Source of the DNA: Erinaceus europaeus
Taxonomy: Eukaryota; Chordata; Mammalia; Eulipotyphla; Erinaceidae
Direction: 5' to 3'
Assembly: GCF_950295315.1 (NCBI RefSeq)
Contig: NC_080168.1
Coordinates: 65,791,254 to 65,855,253, forward strand
Length of the DNA: 64,000 nucleotides
How positions within the stretch are numbered: position 1 is the first letter of the stretch; the number at the start of each line of letters is the position of its first letter. Positions 33,183-44,283 of this stretch are shown piece by piece. The notes under the pieces were generated by a model. The model had not been told where the DNA came from, did no database searches, and saw only the letters and a program-made list of their open reading frames with translations. The translations under genes and the position numbers were made by a program.

Positions 33183-33392
33183 CTTTTTTCTATTTTTTTA
33201 TATTTGTTAGAGACAGTCAGAAATTAAGAGGGAAGGGGGAGTAAAAGAAGGAGAGAGACAGAGACACCTGCAGCACTGCTTCACCACTCACAAAGCTTTC
33301 CCCCTGCAGGTGGAGACTGGGGGCTTGAACCCAGGTCCTTGTGCACTGTAACATGTGCACTCAACCAGGTGCACCATCACCTGCCCCCCTAT
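33183..33392 (-). mobile_element. Old tRNA-derived SINE, antisense (2 of 2)
   Basis: Same subfamily and direction as the preceding copy: CTGCAGCACTGCTTCACC, GAAGCTTTCCCCCTGCAGG and reversed B box GGGCTTGAACCCAGGTCC. The two are separate insertions: the 5' and 3' ends of each are present. Confidence 0.88.
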
Positions 33393-33755
33393 TTTTCTAT
33401 TTTTTATTCATGATTTACAAAATAAGAGGAGTACAATTCCACACTGTTCTCACCACCAAAGTTCTGTGCTCCCATTTTCTCCATTGGAAACTGCAGTAAT
33501 TCTCCCAAGGCTACAGACATGGATTGACTATTATTTCTGTAACTATCTATATTTACATATTTGCTCATGGTTTCTATGACCCTGCCTTCTCTTCCTTTCT
33601 AAGTCACCTACACCTATTGCTGCTCCTGAATGATCTTCCTCTTCTCTCTCCAGGTCCTGATGGAGTTGGGAGTTCAGAGCTCTCTGCTCATCTTAACCTA
33701 ACAGGTCTCCCCTCTGGGAGTACGGTTTGGTTGCTGTTTTTATCCTGAATCCAGC
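33393..33755 (-). mobile_element. L1 3' UTR fragment, antisense
   Basis: Begins with the reverse of the L1 terminus (GATTTACAAAATAAGAGGAGTACAATTCCACAC), comparable with 10930-10985. It continues into reversed 3' UTR up to about 33750. Confidence 0.75.
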
Positions 33756-34089
33756 TCAGGCCAAGATGGAGCTGGGAATCAGACCTGGGCCCTCTCACAT
33801 GCCATCCCCAGCCCTACTGATACCACTACTTACCTACAATGCAGAATTCTAGACTTTTTAATTTTTCTGTCACCAGTGGTGTCATGAATATTTACACACC
33901 TCTGATGCCCAGACCTCTTTAGAAAGTATTCTTAAGAGTGGCAGTCCAGGGCACAGGGCATTTTTTTCCTACATGGATAATAAGCCAAAATGTTTCCCAA
34001 AAACAGTGTGTCACTATGTGCTGAGTCAGCAGATATGATCAAATGTCAGATATCTAAATATTAGCAATTCTGATGAATCTACCACTCTT

Positions 34090-34308
34090 CTCAGTGATTT
34101 TTCCTTTTTCCTTTTATTTGACAAGACAATGAGAAACTGGGGGAGGGGGCAGTAGACAAAGAAGGAGTGAAACAAAGAAGCACCTGCAGCCCTGCTTCAA
34201 TATCTGTGAAGCTCATCACTTGCAGATGGGGACCCGGGGCCTTGAACCTGGGTCCATGTACATGGTAAAGTGAGCGTTCACCTAGATATGCCACCGCCCA
34301 GCCCCAGT
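34090..34308 (-). mobile_element. Old tRNA-derived SINE, antisense
   Basis: GACAATGAGAAACTGGGGGAGG body, CACCTGCAGCCCTGCTTC, reversed B box GGGCCTTGAACCTGGGTCC and head ending CCACCGCCCAGCCCC. Confidence 0.88.
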
Positions 34309-34389
34309 ATTAGCAATTTTGTATGTTCATAATGGTATCCTAATGTGGTTTCAATTTTTTCCCCAGGAGCCAGGATACTAAACATATTT

Positions 34390-34661
34390 AATTTTTTTTT
34401 TTTTGCCTCCAGGGTTACCCTGGGGCTCAGTGCCTGCACCATGAATCCACTGCTCCTGGAAGCCATTTTCCTCCTCATTTTGTTGCCCTTGTTGTTGTTA
34501 TTGTTTCCATTGCTGTTGCTGTTGTTGTTGTTGGATAAGACAGAGAGAAATGGAGAGAGGAGGGGAAGACAGAGAGGGTGAGAGAAAGACAGACACCTGC
34601 AGACCTGCTTCACTGCTTGTGAAGCAACCCCCCTGCAGGTGGGGAGCCAGGAGCTCAAACT
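34390..34661 (-). mobile_element. ERI-type SINE, 5'-truncated, antisense
   Basis: Complete 3' module and body but no tRNA head: it stops just after the GGAGCCAGGAGCTCAAAC B-box region. The perfect target duplication GATACTAAACATATTT (34374-34389 and 34662-34677) shows it was truncated at insertion, not cut later. Confidence 0.96.
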
Positions 34662-34677
34662 GATACTAAACATATTT

Positions 34678-37004
34678 TCATGTGTTTATCATTTGGTTTC
34701 TTTCTAAACAGGAAGTACCTATTAGTTTTTTAGGCTTTAATAAAAATTGTGCTTCAAGAAACCTAGCTCATCCCATTTGCATAAAACACACACTCCTATA
34801 ATCCACACCCCTGGCCTCTCACCCTGAGAACTAACATCTTCTTCCTCAGTTGATCCCTTATCCCAGAAGCAGCCAGTGATTTCTGTCACCACAGATTAAT
34901 TTTCCCAAGAATCTCAGCGGAATCATTTGGGATGTAGCGTTTATCTCTGGTTTACTCACTCACCTACTGTTTCTGACTTGGTGGGGTTGCTACATCACTT
35001 GGTGAATCGTTCTTCTTTATTGCTAAGTAATCTGTTCATACTCCTGCTAATGGACATTACCACTTCCCGATTTTAGTCAGTATGGATAAACCTGCTGGGA
35101 ACGTTCTCTGGAGAGATGCTAAGTGTCCCAGTACCCCCAGTAGGGTGGCTCTGGCTGGCTTCCCATGACTGGCAGGCCTCCTCATGCTGCCTATGCTTCT
35201 GCCTCCCCTCCTGCCCAGAGATCCTGACTGGATGCCAGGCGCTGAGAGTGGCTCCTCATCGGGGGAGGAAGTGTTTATATACTGTTGATGTTCCAAGTTC
35301 TCTTGTGCTATGCTGTTAAGTTCCTCCACATGGCTTTCTCCTTGGGGGTCTTTTGTGATTTGCTAGCAGGTCTGGAATGGTGCCCAGACTAGAGCCAATT
35401 CCTCCCTGCACTGAGCATCATCTTCCAAAGCACTGTACCCCAGGCCCAGGAAGCATGAGTTCCTGGGAGCTGGCAGGTGGGAACAAACACTGTTCCCAGC
35501 CCTGCATGAAGCTACCGCTCTTCCTCTGATGAGACCGGGCATATTCATGGATGGTTGGGGGCTCCTCTTCCTCTTCCTCTGACGTTTTTGATGGTTCCTC
35601 CCTGAGCTCAGATAAACATGTCTTTCTTCAGTAAATCCTCTGTACTCTTTCTAAGTCACAATAGAAAACTACTCTCTTCTCTAATTTGTAAAATAGTAAC
35701 ACATTCTACCTCGTGATCTGCAAACTATCTTCTGGGGATTCAGAGTGTTGCCAAGGACACTGAAGTCAGGCTGGGGTGAGCCAGGCATCCGCAGAGAAAG
35801 CCCTCAGAGCAGCTGGCAGTGGAGTGTATCAGCAGGGGACGCCAGAAAGCCGGTGCCCACCCCAGGTTTGCTAAGACCCTGCACGGGGTTAGGCAGGTGA
35901 GGAGGGCTCAGACCGAGAGCCACCAAGTATGTGGCAGTCACAGAACGCGAGTAGCTTTCCAGCTGGTGTGAGGGAAGCAAACGAGAAAAAAGGAAAAGCG
36001 CTATCAACCCTGTTTGCATCTCTGAACTGGAGAGCAGAGTATCAGTGAAGAGTGTGTCAGCAAAGGGCCTTCCCCATTGCTACACACAACCAGGACCCCC
36101 TCTTGGACCACGCCAGCCCACCGCCGGCACTTCCTCTGGCAGCTGGGTCTTCGTGCTATACCAGAACACCTGCCCTCAGGCCGTGGGTCTCTGCTTTCCA
36201 TCATGATCCCCATCTTGCGCGGACAGGATGGTGAAAGCCAAGACATGAAATGCTAAGTCTGAAACTTCTGCAGAGGCTGTAACTTAGCTTGTTTTTTTCC
36301 CTTCAGACCTGCAATTTCTGTTACTGACGGCACAGAACTTCTATTCCATCATGTAGTAAACAAGTAAATAAATAAATGCTAATTTTCAAATATTTTCCTC
36401 TTGTGCTTTGACACTATTTTGTATACTTTCCAATTAATTTCCCTCTCAGTTGCAGAACCAGACTGAAAGAATATGTTTTGGGTGAAAACAGCCTTTTGTC
36501 TCATCCCATGTTTCCGCTGCAGCAGGGAGTCTGTGTTTACCCGCCAGGGGGAGTCCACCTGCACTTGCGCTGGGATGCTCTTCTCCTCTGCCTGTGACTG
36601 GCATGCGGGGCGGACAGCTCCTGTGACGCATCTCTGGGGAACAGACCAGTCTCAGGCTCAGTGGAGCACAGTCTGGATTTTGCTGGGCTTCTGAATTGTT
36701 TTCATAGGGAACTTCTCTTGCCTTGGGGATTTGTTGAAACTACGTTATTTTTCAGAACAAGAAGTTACACAGAAACAACTAAATTCTATAGAGGAGAGCT
36801 CTATTTGCATAATGTTTCAGACAGTTATTCAAGAACACAGTTTAAGCATTTTTTAATTAAGGTTACAGTGATAGAATGCATCAAAATACATTCATTTCAA
36901 TTATACAGAAATATTTATGCCATTTTCAGTTTCAATTCAGACTTACACAAAAACTGATTCGGATCAAAGGCAAATTTTTTCAGAAAAAACAACTGTTTCA
37001 GATT
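34678..37004. other. Unique intronic sequence; possible conserved block
   Basis: No exon recognised. 36690-36960 is repeat-free and AT-rich, with an octamer-like ATTTGCAT at 36803-36810. GC-richer DNA lies at 35060-36240 with only chance frames. Confidence 0.4.
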
Positions 37005-37135
37005 GGAGATAAAGCTCAGTGGTTAAGAAGACAAGACTTGCATGCCTGAAGGCCCAAATTTAATCCCTGGCTGCATCTTGTGCCACAGATGAACTGTGCA
37101 CTGGCCTCTCTCTCAGAAAAGTAAACAAATATTTT
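37005..37135 (+). mobile_element. Second-type tRNA-derived SINE
   Basis: GGAGATAAAGCTCAGTGGTTAAGAAGACAAG (A box), CCTGAAGGCCCAAATTTAATCCCTGG (B box) and CACTGGCCTCTCTCTCAGAAAAG end. It abuts the next SINE. Confidence 0.75.
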
Positions 37136-37137
37136 TG

Positions 37138-37436
37138 TTATGGCTGGGCAGTGGTATACCCTGTTGAGCACACACACATTGCCATACATAGGGACCTGGG
37201 TTCAAGCCCCTGCTCCCCAACTGCAAGGGGGATGCTTCCTGAGCTGTGAGGCAGGTCTGCAGATGTGTATCTTTCTCCCTCTCTACCTCCTCCTCCCCTC
37301 TCAATGTCTCTCTGTTCTATCAAATAAAATAGAAAGGAAAAAATGGCCGCTGGGAGCAGTGGATCTGCAGTGCAGACACTGAGCCCCCAAGATAACCCTC
37401 GTGACAGTAAGAAAAAAAAATTAAAATATTTTTTAA
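37138..37436 (+). mobile_element. Older ERI-like SINE with 3' module
   Basis: CTGGGCAGTGGTATACCCTGTTGAGC head, GGTTCAAGCCCC B box, CT-rich body, GGCCGCTGGGAGCAGTGGATC module and A-rich tail. It has a shorter tail region than the younger copies. Confidence 0.88.
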
Positions 37437-37890
37437 AGAAGAAATTGTTCCATCAGACCTATCAGCTCTAAGTGTACTAAAAATTTCACTGTGAGCTAAT
37501 TTGCTAGACAATTAGACAATTATCCTTGTGTTTTCAGAACCTATAAATGCATATAATAGGTGCATCATAAAAATTATCCCTTCAAAGTTAAAAATTATCA
37601 TCAATTATAAGCTTGAATTTTCCAAGACTATAGAATCTGTTTTATTAACCCAAAATAAGGCTGTTAAAAATATAATGACCTAATAAATCTGTCTAAGATG
37701 AAGTTATAATAAAACTCTTATTGATCAAGATACCATGTTAATAACTTATTATTTTAGTAATGCATAAAATTATAAAACCAAAAATACTTTGGGAAATTTA
37801 GGCTTTAGGCATCAAGTACCTATATTTACTTCATAGGTAATAAAATACATTTTAAAAACTAAATTTACATTTCATTACTTCTGTAAGTAC
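37437..37890. other. AT-rich unique sequence, no gene seen
   Basis: About 450 bases of strongly AT-rich DNA without recognised repeats or open frames. Confidence 0.5.
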
Positions 37891-37892
37891 TT

Positions 37893-38035
37893 CTTTTTAT
37901 GAGAGAGAAGAGACAAGAGAGGAGAGAGACAAGAGCACTACTCAGTGCAGCACACAGCAGCACAGGGCTTGAACCGGCCCGCAGGTTCCCAAGCCCCAGT
38001 GCTCTAGGCCCTAAGCTGTGTCCTCAGCCCTGCAC
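37893..38035 (-). mobile_element. Second-type SINE remnant, antisense
   Basis: GAGAGAAGAGACAAGAG, CACTACTCAGTGCAGCAC and a reversed box segment GGGCTTGAACCGGCCC, then CTAAGCTGTGTCCTCAGCCC. Confidence 0.6.
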
Positions 38036-38615
38036 TTTGGCTCCCCTGCATTATGAAAGCAGACAACTGCATTTTCGTCTTGCATTGAGAGTCCTGTTGC
38101 TGCCCTGGGTTTCTCCTTCACGTGCAGACGTTCGCAGCACGCCACCACCCCTTCTACTTGACTTGTCTGCTCGACAAGGAAAGATTTTTCAGCGTCTCCA
38201 AAGTGCCCTGAGTACATTTTCCATGCTAAGTCTAGGATGTTATGTAAGATTATCAAAAACAAATTTCCAGACCCACTAGGCATTTTTAGCACATTCAGTC
38301 TCAGTTCCAAAAGCAAGACTGAAGGAGAAAGTGTGTGACTTATGAGACGGCAAGAGGGAGAGGAGAGTGAGAATGAACAGGGTGTGCAAAGCTGCTCGGT
38401 GTGACACATTCCCCACTGCACAAACTGCAGTCCCAATTCCCACCTGCTAGGAGGAAAAGGGTTCTGGCAGAGAAGGGAGTGGACAGAGCCTTGATTTTAA
38501 GCAGCGGAGCCCACGAAAGCCAGCCACAGCTGCCATGTTTCTGTCTCAGAGCACTTGCTTTAAGCTACTATCACAGGCTCATCTTCCTCCCTCTGGCCTC
38601 CTCCTCCCTCGCCTT
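38036..38615. other. Unique sequence, no gene seen
   Basis: Opposite open frames (37899-38279 plus, 38011-38436 minus) overlap and lack known motifs. Confidence 0.45.
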
Positions 38616-38617
38616 TC

Positions 38618-38728
38618 CCTTTCTAATATTTTATAGAGAGACAAAGGCAAGCCTACGGTGCTAGAGCTTCCTGCAATGCAAGCGTGGCCAAGCAGCGCAC
38701 TAAGCAGCTGAGCTATTTTGCAGGCCCT
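38618..38728 (-). mobile_element. Old SINE remnant, antisense
   Basis: TTATAGAGAGACAAAGGCAAG, CAATGCAAGCGTGGCCAAGCAG and CTAAGCAGCTGAGCTATTTTGCAGGCC resemble an antisense tRNA-like head. Confidence 0.5.
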
Positions 38729-39420
38729 CGAAGCTAGTTCCTAGGACAGGAGGACAGCAGCTTTCTGCTAGCAGATGAACAGCTGACCCTGGGTAGTGTT
38801 GCGCTCGTGAGAAATCCTGTATCACCTTCCTTTCTCTCGGCAGACATGACAGTTAGGGTTCCAGAGCCATACACTCAACCAGCAGCAGTGGACAAGAGCT
38901 TCCCGGTCTCATCTCCCCTCTGCCGGTAGGAGGAAACCTCTTTATTCTAGCCCGGGTGAGCAAAGAAAATGCACAACGAGATAATCAAGTGGGAACCTCC
39001 AGCTTTCTGTGCTATGTAGTCCATCATGACAGCAAGCCATTTTTGTCACTGGTAGAATTCAAAGTAGAGATTAGCTGAATAATTTATGTTGTTTTGCCGG
39101 TGCTATAAATGGGAGAGAGATCGAGATCTGGCAGGGCAGACTGTCATCAGATTATTGAGCTCTGAAACTTGCAGCAGAATTATTACTTGACAAGCCAGTG
39201 AGCTAGAAAGAAATACTTGAGTTACTGATTACAGCTGACTGTCCCAGCATCCACTCTCAACATAATTAGCTCTGGACAAATTTGAAATGACTTCCTTTTT
39301 GCTTAAGAAAAAAAAAAGGCAATGCTGGGCTAGCATTTCAAGTAGTATTTCAACAGTTTATTAGCAATGTGAATACCATTTCAATGAACTAGAGATGGGG
39401 AGGACCAGTTTCCACTTAAG
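38729..39420. other. Unique sequence; possible conserved non-coding block 39040-39290
   Basis: Repeat-free. 39040-39290 has even base composition and homeodomain-like ATTA sites (GATTATTGAGC, AATTATTACTTG), plus GATTACAGCTGACTG with an E-box. It has no stable reading frame. Conservation is inferred from texture only. Confidence 0.4.
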
Positions 39421-39546
39421 ACACATGCTCTTTTTTTTTTTCCTTCTACTAGAGTTATCCTTGCATGAGTCCATGGTTTCTGGAAAAATTCTTTTTTCTT
39501 TCAGAGAGATGGTGAGAGACAGAGAGACAGAAAGAATAGAGACACC

Positions 39547-39870
39547 AGGGGGTCGGGCAGCAGCGAAGTGGGTTAAGTGCACATGGCGCAAAGCATAGGG
39601 ACCTGCGTAAGGATCCCAGTTCGAGCCCCCTGCTCCCCACCTGCAGGGGGGTTGCTTCACAAGTGGTGAAGCAGGTCTGCAGGTGTCTGTCTTTCTCTCC
39701 CCCTCCTTGTCCTTCCTTCCTCTCTTAGTTTCTTTCTGTCCTATCCAGCAACAATAATAGCAACAACAAAAACAACAATGGAGAAAGGATGGCCTCCAGG
39801 AGCAGTGAATTCATAGTGCTGGCACTGAGTCCCAGCAATAACCCTGGAGGCAATAAATAAATAAATAACG
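39547..39870 (+). mobile_element. ERI-type SINE with 3' module
   Basis: GGTCGGGCAGCAGCGAAGTGGGTTAAG head, CAGTTCGAGCCCCC B box, CT-rich body, GGCCTCCAGGAGCAGTG module and (AAAT)n tail (39853-39868). Confidence 0.94.
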
Positions 39871-39871
39871 C

Positions 39872-40005
39872 ATCTACTCTGGGCCAAGAGATAGCACACT
39901 CTACCATGTGTGAGGACCCAGGTTCGAGCCTCTAGCCACCACATGAGAACACCTGCCTGGTGGAAGCGTCACGAGGGGGTGGAGCAATGCTGTGGTGTGT
40001 CTATT
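39872..40005 (+). mobile_element. Second-type SINE
   Basis: CTGGGCCAAGAGATAGCACACTC head, CAGGTTCGAGCC B box, CCACCACATGAGAACACCTGC and GGTGGAGCAATGCTGTGGTG end. Confidence 0.7.
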
Positions 40006-40006
40006 C

Positions 40007-40190
40007 TTTTTTTTTTTTTTTTGCCTCCAGGGTTATTGCTGGGGCTCGGTGCCTGCACCATGAATCCACTGCTCCTGGAGGTCATCTCTTTCCTTTTGTT
40101 GCCCTTGTTGTGATTATTATTATTGTTATTGTTATTGATGTAATTGTTGTTGGACAGGACAGAGAGAAATGGAGAGAGGAGGGGAAATGG
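40007..40190 (-). mobile_element. ERI-type SINE, 5'-truncated, antisense
   Basis: A T run, GCCTCCAGGGTTATTGCTGG module, GTT-rich tail and part of the GA body, ending near 40190 before the tRNA head. Confidence 0.9.
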
Positions 40191-40691
40191 AGAGAGGCTG
40201 GGAAGCAGTGCACTGTGTGAACTTCTAATCAAAAACTTCTAATCAAACTTCTAATCAAAAGCCGATTCTTTGTTTTAGTTAGTTAGTCTGACTTTTTTTC
40301 TACATATGATGCTGTCTACCTCTGATTCACTTCACTAGTATTTCATTTGTGGCATCTTTGGTTGTGACATCAGGGGAATGTTGACTTCACAGAATGTGTG
40401 TGAAAGGTTTCCTCCTTTTTTTTTCCCTCCTTTTCAATCTTTTGGAAGCGTCTGATTAGAACAGGTGTTTTTTGAAAGTTAGGTCAAATTATTTAAAGAA
40501 AGTCATCTCTTCCTGAGTTTTTGTTTGGGAAGGGTTTTGGTTTTGAATCTGCTTCAAATCATACTACTTTAGCTGGGTCTGTTCAGTTCTTCTATCTCCT
40601 GTCCTTTGCTTCCAAGAATCTCTCTATTTCCTCTAGCTTATCCAACTCACTGTCATTTAGATGTGCACAATACTTTCTTAATGTCCTTTTT

Positions 40692-41003
40692 AAAATATTT
40701 ATTTATTTCCTTTTTTATTTTATTTATTTATTTTTCCCTTTTGTTGCCCTTGCTTTTCATTGTTGTTGTAGTTATTATTGTTGTTGTTGTTGATGTCGTC
40801 ATTGTGGATAGAGCAGAGAGAAATGGAGAGAGGAGGGGAAGACAGAGGGGGAGAGAAAGAGAGACACCGGCAGACCTGCTTCACCGCCTGTGAAGCGACT
40901 TCCCTGCAGGTGGGGAGCGGGGGGCTCAAACCGGGATCCTTATGCCGGTCCTTTCGCTTTGCACCACTTGTGCTTAACCCACTGCGCTACCGCCCAACTC
41001 CCT
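40692..41003 (-). mobile_element. ERI-type SINE in old L1 (1 of 5)
   Basis: TTTATTTATTT tail, GTT-rich part, GA body, reversed B box (GGGGCTCAAACCGGGATCC) and head ending CGCTACCGCCCAACTCC. Confidence 0.94.
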
Positions 41004-41255
41004 ATTTATTTATTTCCTATTGTTGCTCTTGTTGTTTTATTGTTGTAGCTATTGTTATTCATGTCGTCGTTGTTAGATAGGACAGAGAGAAATGGAGAGA
41101 GGAGGGGAAGACAGAGGGGGAGAGAAAGATAGACACCTGCAGACCTGCTTCACTGCCTGTGAAGCAACTCCCCTGCAGGTGGGGAGCCAGGGGCTTGAAC
41201 CGAGATCCTTATGCTGATCCTTGTGCTTAACCCGCTGTGCTACCACCCGACTCCC
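41004..41255 (-). mobile_element. ERI-type SINE in old L1 (2 of 5), head-to-tail with the previous copy
   Basis: Same direction and structure as its neighbour, starting directly with CTATTTATTTATTTCC. Its head ends CTACCACCCGACTCC before old L1 resumes. Confidence 0.94.
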
Positions 41256-41380
41256 CTTATGATCCTTTTTATCTCTGTTGTAACTTCTTTCATTTCTGAT
41301 CAGTTTGTGCCTCCACTTCATTGTGAGTCTGGCTTAGGTTTGCCTACTTTGTTTTTCCTCTTAAAGAATTAACTGTTGGG

Positions 41381-41715
41381 GGAATCGGGCGGTGGCGCAG
41401 CAGGTTAAGCACACATGGTGCAAAGCACAAGGACCAGCGTAAGGATCCCTGTTCGAGTCCCCAGCTCCCCACCTGCAGGGGAGTCTCTTCACAGGCGGTG
41501 AAGCAGGTCTGCAGGTGTCTATCTTTCTCTCCCCCTCTCTGTCTCCCCTCCTCTCTCCATTTCTCTCTGTCCTATCCAACAACGACATCAACAACAATAA
41601 TAACCACAATAAAGCTAAAACAACAAGGGCAACAAAAGGGGGAAAAATAGCCTCCAGGAGCAGTGGATTTATGGTGCAGGCACGGAGCCCCAGCAATAAC
41701 CCTAGAGGCAAAAAA
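41381..41715 (+). mobile_element. ERI-type SINE in old L1 (3 of 5)
   Basis: GGAATCGGGCGGTGGCGCAG head, body, 3' module and A tail. The target duplication AATTAACTGTTGGG is at 41367-41380 and 41716-41729. Confidence 0.96.
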
Positions 41716-41729
41716 AATTAACTGTTGGG

Positions 41730-42032
41730 AAGGGCAGGTGGTAATGCACCTGGTCCAGTGCACATGTTACCATGCACAAGGACCCTGGTTCAAGACCCCA
41801 CTCCCCACCTACGGGGGAAAGTGCATGAACAGGTCTGCAGGTGTCTATCTTTCTCTCTGTCTCCCCTCCCCTCTCAATTTCACTCTGTTCTATTATAATA
41901 GAAAGGAAAAGGAATAAGGGGGGGAGGGAATAATGGCTAGCAGGAGCAGTGAATTCATAGTGCCAACACTGAGCCCCAACAATAACCCTGGTTACAATAA
42001 AAATAAATAAATGAAAACAACAACAACAAGAG
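41730..42032 (+). mobile_element. Older-type ERI SINE at the same target (4 of 5)
   Basis: GGGCAGGTGGTAATGCACCTGG head (older subfamily), CT body, a GGCTAGCAGGAGCAGTGAATTC module and AAATAAAT tail. It is bounded by AATTAACTGTTGGG (41716-41729) and TTAACTGTTGG (42033-42043). Confidence 0.93.
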
Positions 42033-42420
42033 TTAACTGTTGGTTTCACTAATATCTTGAAATTATCTTTGATCTCTGATTCATTTAATTTTACTCTAAT
42101 TTTTTTTTACTTCCTTCTTTTTTCTAGACCCTGTAGGTGTAAGTTTAGCCTTTCAATCTGTGTTCTTTTATTGCTGCCCGAATTAAGTAAATTTTTATAA
42201 TAAACTCCTTCTTGGTACCACTGTTGCTGTATGCCACAGGTTTTGATAGTTTTCATTTTTATTTATCTCTTGATGGTTTATTTCACCTTTAATTTCCCCA
42301 CTGACTCAAGAGCTGTTCACAGCATGTTACTATTCTTCACAGACTCAGGGTTTTCTCTGTCTTCCTTTGGTTGATTTCTAGCTTCAGAAAACAAGAAGCT
42401 TAGTAAAATTTCAATCTCTG

Positions 42421-42750
42421 GGGGGTCAGGCAGTAAAGCAGTGGGTTAAGTGCACGTGGCACAAAGCCAGTTCAAGCCCCTGGCTCCCCACCTGCAGGGG
42501 AGTCGCTTCACAGGCTATGAAGCAGGTCTGCAGGTGTCTATCTTTCTCTCCCCCTCTTGTCTTCCCCTCCTCTCTCCATTTCTTTCTCTGTCCTATCCAA
42601 CAACAACGACATCAACAACAACAACAATAATAACCACAACAATGGTAAAACAAACAGGGTAACAAAAGGGAAAAAATGGCCTCCAGGAGCAGTGGATTCG
42701 TGGTGCAGACACCAAGCCCTGGCAATAACCCTGAAGGCAAAAAAAAAAAA
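42421..42750 (+). mobile_element. ERI-type SINE in old L1 (5 of 5)
   Basis: GGGGTCAGGCAGTAAAGCAGTGGG head, shortened before the B box (GCACAAAGCCAGTTCAAGCC), body, 3' module and A tail. It is flanked by ATTTCAATCTC/ATTCAATCTC. Confidence 0.93.
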
Positions 42751-43040
42751 AAAATTCAATCTCCATGCATCTATTGAGATTTGTGTTCCAATACTCTTGA
42801 GACAGTTCCACAAGCACCTTAAGGACGTGTAGTCTGTGATCTTAGAGTGGTAGTTTTATGAAAGGTTACTCCGTCCCTCTCACTTCATTTGTCATTAAAG
42901 CTGTCATATTCCTGTTAAGTTTTCCTTCTGGATAGTGTGTCCACTGCTGCAAGCCCCCTGCTATTATTGTGCCAGTGTCTCCATTGGCTGCATTAATATT
43001 TGCTTTGTCAGTCTTGATAAAGCCTTGTGACAGGTGCGTA

Positions 43041-43870
43041 TGACCTGTCTTTTCAGCAGTGATAGTGGCACACGTGAACTTTCACACTCTGGGGAGCTCG
43101 AGACTAAGGCCATTCAGGGTATATAAGGGGAAGCTAGCAGGATTCTGGGTGCACACCTGCAATGATACGTCATTTGGTAAGAGGTGAGCAGGAAAGCAAG
43201 AGAAGCCAGGCTGACAGAATTGGCTAGTTAAGCCTCAGTGGGGACCACCAATTCCTTTAGCAGGAGTGACCAGCTGGAGTGGAGCACAGGCTGGCAGTGT
43301 CAGAGCTGGAGCACAATCAAAAGCCAGGCGAAGCCTCTGGTTGCTAAGAAATGACGGGACACAGCTTCCAGGCACAGAGCACAATGAGTGACAGTGCCCG
43401 AAGTGTTTATGTCTACTACAAGTCAAGGGGTGAAGTGACACAGCTGTAGTTAGAAACAGCTCCGACCAGGACATGAAACAGGTTTTCATTCCTCATTTAG
43501 CCAGCAGACTACAGATCACGCAGCTGAGCCTCCAGAAAGCGTGCTGACTCCCCTTTCTCTTTCTGCATGAACACCTCTGCTTACCGCTTGGCTGCACAAT
43601 GAAATTAGGCCTACTCATTTCTTTTTGTTTCTATGTGATTTTATAGCCCGGCTCGTCATCAATACTGTTTCTCTCAGAACTTCAGCCCAAGACCTGCCCG
43701 CACAGCTTTTATTCATTCACTTACAGTTCATATCATGGTACTGGAGGAAACTAAACTTAAGACCTCAGGTAAGTCATCTCTTCCATTTAGAGCTCCACTA
43801 AACTAAATTCACACATTTCCCATACCCACACAGCCTCAGACAGGGGAGATGCAGAGCTACCCGGCCTTAC
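43041..43870. other. TMTC1 intron downstream of the exon (minus strand)
   Basis: Unique sequence with no further exon recognised. The splice donor is at 43866-43870. Confidence 0.5.
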
Positions 43871-44038
43871 CTGAACAGGGCCTCCCTCAACAGCCAGCTC
43901 TCATCCTGCTTCACCGTCTTCCAGGACAGGAGCAGCAGCAGCAGCCCCATAGACACAGTCAGCATGGTGGCCCCACAGCGGCACAGCCCAGCACACAGCC
44001 GGCTCAGTCCCTGCACGACCAGGATGCAGTAGCCCATG
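43871..44038 (-). CDS. TMTC1: TMTC1 internal exon (168 nt)
   Basis: TMTC1 is an ER multi-pass membrane protein with C-terminal TPR repeats, one of four TMTC enzymes that O-mannosylate cadherins. On the minus strand the exon has an acceptor (pyrimidine-rich, ending TTTCCAG, AG at 44040-44039) and a donor (GTAAG at 43870-43866). It is symmetric: it starts and ends after two bases of a codon and gives 56 residues with no stop, and a stop appears only inside the intron. The peptide starts MGYCILVVQGLSRL, has a leucine-rich membrane-like stretch (TVSMGLLLLLLSW), and ends KTVKQDESWLLREALFR. From memory of the family, the WKTVKQ-WL-RE-LFR tail fits TMTC1 better than TMTC2-4. It covers the end of the membrane domain just before the TPRs. 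Other exons were not found here, in line with very long introns. Confidence 0.85.
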
Positions 44039-44083
44039 CTGGAAACGGGGGGCAGGGTCACTCAGTCGGAGATGCAAGTCTGA

Positions 44084-44200
44084 GCCCACCCTGAGAGGAC
44101 TCTCATAGACAGGGAGGACACTTAGGCCCACCCAGGGAGGACCCTCACAGACAGGGAGAACACTTGGGCCCACCCAGGGGGGACCCTCACAGTAGGGAGC
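44084..44200 (+). repeat. Minisatellite, 42-bp unit, about 2.7 copies
   Basis: Units start GCCCACCC at 44084, 44126 and 44168 and contain GGACCCTCACAGACAGGGAG. The array starts only 46 bases upstream (in gene direction) of the TMTC1 exon acceptor. Confidence 0.9.
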
Positions 44201-44283
44201 ACAGGCCTAGAAAGCTACCCTCACATAATAAGCACCACAGGCCTGAATCCCACCCCAGAGAAATCATTCCATCCTGAAAAATA

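Larger units (their letters stand above)
40220..43040 (-). mobile_element. Old antisense L1 (ORF2 to endonuclease region), broken by five SINEs
   Basis: The pieces 40220-40690, 41256-41380, 42034-42420 and 42752-43040 read as reversed, decayed L1 ORF2. Markers: CTGGGTCTGTTCAGTTCTTCTATCTCC, TTATGATCCTTTTTATCTCTGTTG, GTATGCCACAGGTTTTGATAG and CCTGCTATTATTGTGCCAGTGTC. These correspond to antisense segments that recur in the younger L1 at 61300-62700. No frame survives. Confidence 0.75.
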
